Source: an uncultured Rubrobacteraceae bacterium (GTDB lineage Bacteria; Actinomycetota; Rubrobacteria; Rubrobacterales; Rubrobacteraceae). From it: DNA of 20,038 nt. The notes below the pieces were generated by a model that was given only the letters and a program-made list of their open reading frames with translations, was not told where the DNA came from and ran no database searches. The position numbers were made by a program, and so were the translations under genes. Location of the stretch: NCBI GenBank assembly GCA_902806105.1, contig CADCVI010000230.1, forward strand, positions 1 through 20,038. The letters are read 5' to 3'. This document shows positions 16,501 through 20,038 of the stretch, in pieces (positions within the stretch are counted from its first letter, which is position 1; each line of letters begins with the position of its first letter).

Positions 16501-16824
16501 CGTGAACCCGGACTTGTAGCCGAGCTTCTCCGCGTGGACGCGCAGGATACGCACGCAGAACGCGTGGAACGTCGAGACCCACATCCTCTTCGAGTCCGGC
16601 CCCACGAGCAGCGCCACGCGCTCCTTCATCTCCAGGGCCGCCTTGTTCGTGAAGGTGATGGCGAGGATCTCGTCGGGACCAGCGAGCCCCTGGTCGAGGA
16701 GGTGCGAGATCCTGTGCGTCAGCACGCGGGTCTTGCCGCTCCCCGCGCCGGCGAGGATGAGTAGGGGGCCTTCGGTAGTCGTTACCGCGTCGAGCTGGGT
16801 GGGGTTGAGCTGATCCAGAAGCAT
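13567..16824 (-). CDS. pcrA: ATP-dependent DNA helicase PcrA/UvrD containing an intein
   Basis: A 1085-residue precursor: a 721-residue superfamily 1A helicase plus a 364-residue intein (249-612). PcrA/UvrD unwinds DNA 3' to 5' in repair, replication and removal of stalled complexes. Visible motifs are Walker A GAGSGKT (26-32), motif II DEYQD (217-221), and motif III, split as GDDDQ (244-248) and SVYSWRGA (613-620). QNYRST (642-647) is motif IV, TLHNAKGLEYD motif V and FYVGITRARKAL motif VI. A Gly/Ser-rich linker leads to a C-terminal Tudor-like domain (about 1040-1085) typical of PcrA. ATG at 16824 begins the family N-terminus LLDQLNPTQ. No ribosome site precedes it and a TATACT box lies 7 nt upstream, so the mRNA may be leaderless. 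A longer upstream reading overlaps the next gene and is rejected. Confidence 0.96.
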   Translation of the reverse strand: MLLDQLNPTQLDAVTTTEGPLLILAGAGSGKTRVLTHRISHLLDQGLAGPDEILAITFTNKAALEMKERVALLVGPDSKRMWVSTFHAFCVRILRVHAEKLGYKSGFTIYDGGDQVRLVRRCIVELGKDPKRFNPRSFQAQISDAKNRLLDAHDYLTRTEGYMAENVAEVYDLYQKRLYENNAMDFDDLIMQTVALLEVFPEVRERYQRRFKYIHVDEYQDTNHAQYRLVNTLAAASRNLCVVGDDDQCLVSGTPVSMADGSTRPIEKVVAGDEVLSCFGSGDFRPARVARVSRSDRSEGVELSTTGGRRIVSTPEHVHFAGYKLGLTPQMHMTYLMRKRGVGFRVGTSRTYTNGQVKPVVGYVQRSRAEHADATWVVSTHRTEAEARTDEALISMKYQLPTLPFMARAGSDNGLVANQELIDRVFAAVDCEEGGRRLLDDSGLSPETPHYLPQSFTGRRRNIVVTLCGDRRGKTPMHRLSMVGRDEEGRTALESLGLSVRKAKAGSSSWRYESCFRDYGDAMKIVERIRSVLEVSVQRVARLGSDSGEIVEGKSLPFVPASAVRPGMAMFTADGGYDIVERVERVDLDGPVYDLDVEGTHNFVANGIVTHNSVYSWRGADISNILNFERDYPESKVVKLEQNYRSTQTILNAANAVVANNSSRKHKELWTAGEEGERIRLFTAADDYAEARFVVSEVQRVVDSGKSLRDVAVFYRTNAQSRTLEDVLVREGVPYQIVGGVKFYERAEIKDAMAYLSVISNPSDGVSLERIINVPKRGLGATSVGRLQQYANRQGISVYDALTEAEEAGLSGAARKACAKVHELFEGLRVAAKEIGPSELLGAALDESGYRAELLSEATVEAESRLENLVELVNAAVEYERVEPEPSLEGFLQDQALFSEADKLTGEGRATLMTLHNAKGLEYDYVFIVGMEEGTFPHSRSLDEQNLEEERRLFYVGITRARKALTLSYARIRSMYGESEPKMPSRFLLEIPEELKAGSVPGASRGGLGGRSGGWGSAAGGGFGRRRSSAPAASPGASSYAPGEKVRHAKFGIGEVVEASAGKVVIRFGAEQKTLVPEIAPLSKV
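14989..16080 (-). mobile_element. intein inserted in PcrA motif III
   Basis: In-frame protein intron of 364 residues. It starts with Cys1 (CLVSGTPV) directly after GDDDQ and ends VTHN before Ser+1 of SVYSWRG, so the flanking helicase sequence joins perfectly. Splicing block A is residues 1-30, block B has T66 and H69 in STPEHVHF, and the last 23 residues hold the F/G blocks with penultimate His and terminal Asn. All self-splicing residues are intact. The middle of about 250 residues has no LAGLIDADG motif. It holds YLMRKRGVGFRVGTSRTY (87-104) and a later DYGDAMKIVERIR helix, like the middle part I recall from UvrD inteins of Chloroflexi and similar bacteria. GC is lower than the flanks: 30/60 at 15241-15300 and 33/60 at 15541-15600, against 39-40/60 in two host segments. 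This suggests later acquisition. Confidence 0.96.
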
Positions 16825-16831
16825 GTAGGCG

Positions 16832-16837
16832 AGTATA
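16832..16837 (-). promoter_or_regulatory. -10 box placing pcrA transcription at its ATG
   Basis: TATACT ends exactly 7 nt before the A of the pcrA ATG, so transcription would start at or next to the start codon. No Shine-Dalgarno sequence and no good -35 are seen, which fits actinomycete leaderless promoters. Confidence 0.5.
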
Positions 16838-16853
16838 GCAAGGAGACGCCGCC

Positions 16854-17519
16854 TTACCGGCGCCGGAGCTCGTGCACCAGCACGGTCACTTCGCGCTCCC
16901 CCGACGCGACGACAGCTTCTTCCGTCAGGACCCGAAAGCCCCGCTCCTGCATCTCCTCGAGAAACACAGGCGCGGGGCTGCGACGAGGATCTGCTATCAG
17001 GGCGGCGGCGTCCTGCTTCAGCAGGCGCGGTATCAGGCCGGCGAGCAACGGCACGTTCCCGCGCTCGTAGAGCACGTCGGCGGCGAAGACGAGGTCGAAG
17101 GAGCCCTCGATCTCCGCGAGCCGCGGGGTACGCCAATCCAGGAGGCGCGTCTCGGGCTCACGGCCGAGGTTGATCCTTGCGTTGTACAGCGCGAAGTCGA
17201 GGGCGGCCCCGTAGTGGTCCGTCGCCAGCGCGCGGGCGCCCCGTTCCAGCGCGGCGACGGTCGGCAACCCGACCCCGCAACCGAGTTCTATTACGCTCTT
17301 ACGGGCAAGGTCCTCACGGGCCAGACGCCGGGCGAGGGCCGTGGCGCTCGGCCAGAGCTCGGCCCAGTAAGGGAGGCGCTCGTCGCGGGCGAACTCTTCC
17401 TCGTCAAGGAGCGCATCCGCCGCTACGGGGTGGGTTATGGCGTAGTTCTTCTCCCCGACCTTCACGAAGGACTCGGTGATACCCGTCCGTCCGGCGAGAT
17501 GCGCCTCCAGACCTCCCAA
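16854..17519 (-). CDS. METTL/NNT1-like class I methyltransferase
   Basis: A 221-residue SAM-dependent methyltransferase of the lysine-methyltransferase-like (METTL20/21, FAM86) group, which in known members methylates proteins in the cytosol. PYWAELWPSA (50-59) is the group's N-terminal signature. VIELGCGVGLPT (76-87) is SAM-binding motif I. ATDHYGAAL follows with the ribose-binding Asp, and DLVFAADVLYE is the post-II/catalytic-face motif seen in this group. The start is uncertain: a TTG at 17519 lies 32 nt after the Rrf2 stop with a poor ribosome site, and a GTG at 17465 would remove 18 residues. The target protein is unknown. Probably co-transcribed with the Rrf2 gene upstream; pcrA begins 29 nt downstream. 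Confidence 0.8.
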   Translation of the reverse strand: MGGLEAHLAGRTGITESFVKVGEKNYAITHPVAADALLDEEEFARDERLPYWAELWPSATALARRLAREDLARKSVIELGCGVGLPTVAALERGARALATDHYGAALDFALYNARINLGREPETRLLDWRTPRLAEIEGSFDLVFAADVLYERGNVPLLAGLIPRLLKQDAAALIADPRRSPAPVFLEEMQERGFRVLTEEAVVASGEREVTVLVHELRRR

Positions 17520-17551
17520 GCTCCGCCGGTCTTCCAGGGCTTCGGGAGCCC

Positions 17552-18049
17552 CTAGCGGAGCGAGGAGGCGAAGGGGGAATGCGGCTCCGAAGCCTCCGGT
17601 GAATCGGAGACGGCGCGGGCGGCGTGACCGGCCCGGTTCGCGCGCTCCTCGGCGGCGATCTGGGCGATGGTGTAGCGGCCGAAAACACCTTCCAGGGCCT
17701 CGCGAGCCTCATCCCAGATCTTGCTCGTCACGCACAGGGGCGCGTCGGCGACGTAGCACTGGCCGCCCGCGGAGCAGCGAGCCGGCCGGATCTCCCCGTC
17801 GAGGACCTCGACGATGTCGAGGATCGTAACCTCCTCGGGCGGAACCGCGAAGCAGAAACCGCCCCGCGCCCCCCGGTGGCTGTGCAGAATCTTCGCGCGG
17901 CGGAGGTCCCCGAAGATCTGCTCCAGGAACCTCTCCGGAATGCGCTGCCTCCTCGCGACCTCGGTAACCCCCAGAGGAGATCCACAGTCGTCGAGGGCGA
18001 GCTCCATGAGCGCCCGGACTGCATATTTACTCTTCTGTGTAAGCCTCAA
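17552..18049 (-). CDS. Rrf2-family transcriptional regulator, probably Fe-S binding
   Basis: A 165-residue regulator starting at a TTG (18049). KSKYAVRALMELA (6-18) begins the winged helix typical of Rrf2 proteins. IPERFLEQIFGDLRRAKIL is the recognition region and GARGGF the wing. Three cysteines, C92, C98 and C106, lie in the C-terminal loop. The first two match IscR/NsrR positions, and the third is two residues further away than the usual C-x5-C. A [2Fe-2S] or [4Fe-4S] cluster sensing iron-sulfur status, nitric oxide or redox is therefore likely. The C-terminal tail of about 35 residues is Ala/Ser-rich. No isc or suf genes are next to it. A TG-extended -10 box overlapped by an inverted repeat lies upstream, suggesting autoregulation. 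Confidence 0.9.
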   Translation of the reverse strand: MRLTQKSKYAVRALMELALDDCGSPLGVTEVARRQRIPERFLEQIFGDLRRAKILHSHRGARGGFCFAVPPEEVTILDIVEVLDGEIRPARCSAGGQCYVADAPLCVTSKIWDEAREALEGVFGRYTIAQIAAEERANRAGHAARAVSDSPEASEPHSPFASSLR

Positions 18050-18094
18050 GACTTCTTTCCGTTCCTAGCCATGCTCATAGGACGATTGGGAAAG

Positions 18095-18100
18095 ATTGTA
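18095..18100 (-). promoter_or_regulatory. extended -10 promoter of the Rrf2 gene
   Basis: TGC-TACAAT is a good extended -10 box, 45 nt before the Rrf2 TTG. It stands in an AT-richer patch after the phoU stop. No clear -35 is present. Confidence 0.5.
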
Positions 18101-18112
18101 GCACACAGCTAC
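18098..18112. promoter_or_regulatory. inverted repeat over the -10 box, candidate Rrf2 operator
   Basis: GTAGC-TGTGT-GCTAC on the minus strand is a perfect 5-bp dyad that runs into the TACAAT box. A protein bound there would block RNA polymerase, so it is a natural candidate for autorepression by the Rrf2 protein. Confidence 0.4.
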
Positions 18113-18143
18113 TAGCGCCCGTCCCGATTTCGCAGGCTCCGGA

Positions 18144-18842
18144 TCAGTCCTCGTCGACGTTCAGGTCACGGTCGCGGTACTGGCGCATGGCGCTCTCCAT
18201 GCGCTCGCCCGTTACCAGAAAGACCGTGCGCTCCCCGATATCCACGCCGTGGTCGGCGATGCGCTCCAGATAATGGACCATCAGGGCCGCGCGTGCCCGC
18301 CACTCGGGGGCGCCGCTGCCGCCGGCAGCGGGGTTGGCGACGAGGTTCATCGCCTCCGAGTAGAGAAGGTCGACCTTGTCGTCCCCGGCCTCGAGGTCGC
18401 GGGCACGTTCGATATCGCGGTGCTCGAAGACGTCGAGGCCCTGTCCGAAGAGGTCGCGGGCCGCGCGGCCCATCTCCAGGATCGCCGTGTGCAGGTCGGG
18501 GTCGCGCTCGCACTCGGAGGTCTCCACGATCGCGCGGCAAATATGTTCCCCGAGGGTGCCCGCCCGCACCATGTGGTTCGTCACGGCCTGGATCGTGTAG
18601 ATAAGGCGCAGGTCGCGGGCGACCGGGGCCTGTCGGGCCTGGAGGATCATGCACTCTTCGTCGAGCTCCGCCCCCCGCCCCTTGTAGCGGGAGTCCACGC
18701 CGAGGTCCCGGCGCGCGACCTCGGCGTCGTAGCCGTCCATGGCGTTCGCCATGTCGTCGAGGGTGCCCTCGACCTCGCGCCCGAGAGATACGATCTCCTG
18801 GACCAGCCGGTCCAGTTCGTGCTGGAAACTTTCGCGCGGCAC
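18144..18842 (-). CDS. phoU: phosphate signalling/transport regulator PhoU
   Basis: A 232-residue PhoU, the usual length, made of two three-helix bundles that bind metal and link the PstSCAB transporter to the phosphate two-component system at the membrane. The N-terminal SFQHELDRLVQEIVSLG and the repeated acidic metal-binding stretches (GVDSRYKG with ELDEECM, and EAGDDKVDLLYSEAMN) are visible. So is YLERIADHGVDIGERTVF, the hallmark helix of the second bundle. GTG at 18842 lies 16 nt after the pstB stop with only a weak ribosome site, so translation is likely tied to pstB. Last gene of the pst operon; a 94-nt gap with the Rrf2 promoter follows. Confidence 0.96.
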   Translation of the reverse strand: MPRESFQHELDRLVQEIVSLGREVEGTLDDMANAMDGYDAEVARRDLGVDSRYKGRGAELDEECMILQARQAPVARDLRLIYTIQAVTNHMVRAGTLGEHICRAIVETSECERDPDLHTAILEMGRAARDLFGQGLDVFEHRDIERARDLEAGDDKVDLLYSEAMNLVANPAAGGSGAPEWRARAALMVHYLERIADHGVDIGERTVFLVTGERMESAMRQYRDRDLNVDED

Positions 18843-18858
18843 GTTTAGAAGGTTCCCA

Positions 18859-19725
18859 CTAGCCGAAGCGCCCGGTCACGTAGTCCTCCGTCTCCTTGCG
18901 GTTCGGGTTGGAGAACATCTTCGGCGTCTCGTCGAACTCCCACAGCCTCCCCGGATCCCCCATGTGCTCGATGTAGAAGAAGCCCGTGTAGTCCGAGATT
19001 CGCGCCGCCTGCTGCATGTTGTGCGTCACGATCACTACCGTGTATTTCTTCTTGAGGTCGTCCATGGTGTCCTCGATCTTCTGGGTGGAGACCGGGTCGA
19101 GCGCGCTCGCCGGCTCGTCCATCAAGATAACCTCGGGCTCGACCGCCAGGGTGCGCGCGATGCACAACCTCTGCTGCTGGCCGCCGGAGAGGCTGTGCCC
19201 GCTCGCCTTGAGCCGGTCCTTCACCTCTTCCCAGAGCGCGGCCTGCTTCAGGGAGCGCTCCACCAGCTCGTCCATGTCGCCCGTGTAGCCGTTTATCCTC
19301 GCGCCCCAGGCGACGTTCTCGTAGATCGACTTCGAGAATGGGTTCGGCTTCTGAAAGACCATCCCGATCTTGCGGCGGATGTCGACGGGGTCGGTCCCCT
19401 TCGCGTAGATGTCCTGCTCGTCCAGCTCGACCTTCCCCTCGGCGCGCGCGCCGGGGATGACCTCGTGCATCCGGTTAAGACAGCGCAGGTACGTGCTCTT
19501 TCCGCAGCCCGAGGGCCCGATCAGCGCCGTGACCTTGTTGCGCTTTATCTGCATGTCGACGTCCGCGACGGCCCTGAAGGAGCCATAGAACGCCGACAAA
19601 TTCTGAACCAGCATGCCGTTCGGCACGTTGTAAGGCCGCCCCGCCCCGTGTTGACCAGCTTGAGTGGTGACCTTGCCCTCCTCGCTCACCCGCTGCCCCT
19701 CCTGCATTCTTCTGATGTTTGTCAT
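18859..19725 (-). CDS. pstB: phosphate ABC transporter ATP-binding protein PstB
   Basis: A 288-residue ATPase that drives phosphate import through PstC/PstA at the inner face of the membrane. GPSGCGKST is Walker A, FQKPNPF the Q-loop, LSGGQQQR the ABC signature, [13 protein letters not shown]alker B with D-loop, and VTHN the switch His. The core begins at about residue 38 ([11 protein letters not shown]). The first 37 residues are a polar Gln/Gly-containing extension longer than in E. coli PstB. The ATG at 19725 has GGAGAGG about 10 nt upstream, but an internal start that drops part of the extension cannot be excluded. It lies 42 nt after pstA and 16 nt before phoU. Confidence 0.97.
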   Translation of the reverse strand: MTNIRRMQEGQRVSEEGKVTTQAGQHGAGRPYNVPNGMLVQNLSAFYGSFRAVADVDMQIKRNKVTALIGPSGCGKSTYLRCLNRMHEVIPGARAEGKVELDEQDIYAKGTDPVDIRRKIGMVFQKPNPFSKSIYENVAWGARINGYTGDMDELVERSLKQAALWEEVKDRLKASGHSLSGGQQQRLCIARTLAVEPEVILMDEPASALDPVSTQKIEDTMDDLKKKYTVVIVTHNMQQAARISDYTGFFYIEHMGDPGRLWEFDETPKMFSNPNRKETEDYVTGRFG

Positions 19726-19767
19726 GCTACCTGAACCTCTCCTCGTCGCTTCTTTGTGGGCGGCCTA

Positions 19768-20038
19768 CTAGCGACGCTGCTGCCAGCGGTTGCGCAGCAC
19801 GATCGCCACGGAGTTTACCAGCAACAGCACTACCATCATTACCACGATACCGGCCGGGGCCAGTTCGTCGCGGAACGCCGGCTGGAACCTGGAGATGTAG
19901 TCGTAAATCTGGATCGGCAGCGCGCCGTAACGGCCGAACAGCGCCTCCGGAGACGCGGGCGGGGCGAACGTCGCGAACGCGACAGCCCCTACCACGATCA
20001 GGGGGGCAGTCTCCCCTAGAGCCCGGCTGAGGGCCAGG
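19768..20038 (-). CDS. pstA: phosphate ABC transporter permease PstA (C-terminal part)
   Basis: The last 89 codons of a gene that continues past the window edge. It opens with ALSRALGETAPLIVVGA, the cytoplasmic EAA-type loop that contacts PstB, with the LGETAPL signature of PstA. A periplasmic stretch (QIYDYISRFQPAF) follows, then the final helix (AGIVVMMVVLLLVNSVAIVL) and a basic tail. The partner is PstC, presumably upstream outside the window. Same operon as pstB and phoU. Confidence 0.93.
   Translation of the reverse strand, partial: LALSRALGETAPLIVVGAVAFATFAPPASPEALFGRYGALPIQIYDYISRFQPAFRDELAPAGIVVMMVVLLLVNSVAIVLRNRWQQRR

Noticed and set aside
1..20038. CRISPR arrays, IS elements, transposases, tRNA genes
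   Set aside because: No regularly spaced repeats, terminal inverted repeats, transposase motifs or tRNA T-loop and acceptor pairs were seen.

Overview
High-GC bacterial chromosome. Frequent GTG and TTG starts, 4-base GTGA/ATGA overlaps, a CBS/DRTGG family II pyrophosphatase beside folD, and a pcrA that looks leaderless all fit an actinomycete, perhaps a Rubrobacter-like lineage. That placement is inference from gene style; no rRNA or other marker gene is present. All genes but one are on the minus strand.

Layout. (1) 54-5429: DoxX/DoxD-like membrane protein, a small one-helix membrane protein, an NAD-dependent sugar epimerase with a cysteine-rich insert, a YfhO-type multi-span membrane protein, and an MTAP/PNP-family phosphorylase. 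(2) 5545-8895: four translationally coupled genes encoding a radical SAM/SPASM protein, a family 2 glycosyltransferase, a DUF2064 (CofC-like) transferase and a nucleoside phosphorylase. I do not recognise this set as a named pathway, and it is the best candidate here for an undescribed system. (3) 9003-9824: a stand-alone class I SAM methyltransferase. (4) 10028-12521: ppaC and folD. (5) 12522-13352: a long stretch without a convincing gene and with marked strand asymmetry. (6) 13353-13535: a small cysteine-containing protein, the only plus-strand gene. (7) 13567-16824: PcrA/UvrD helicase interrupted in motif III by a 364-residue intein. (8) 16854-18049: a METTL-like methyltransferase and an Rrf2-family regulator with IscR-type cysteines. 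(9) 18144-20038: the phosphate-uptake genes phoU, pstB and the 3' end of pstA.

How the genes may work together. The pst/phoU genes handle phosphate import and its signalling. PpaC yields phosphate from pyrophosphate, and FolD supplies one-carbon units. The epimerase, the YfhO protein and the GT2 enzyme suggest surface glycan or glycolipid assembly. The two phosphorylases near the radical SAM gene may salvage adenosine-type by-products or act directly on a nucleoside intermediate. These links rest on gene order and known family chemistry and are not shown by the sequence.
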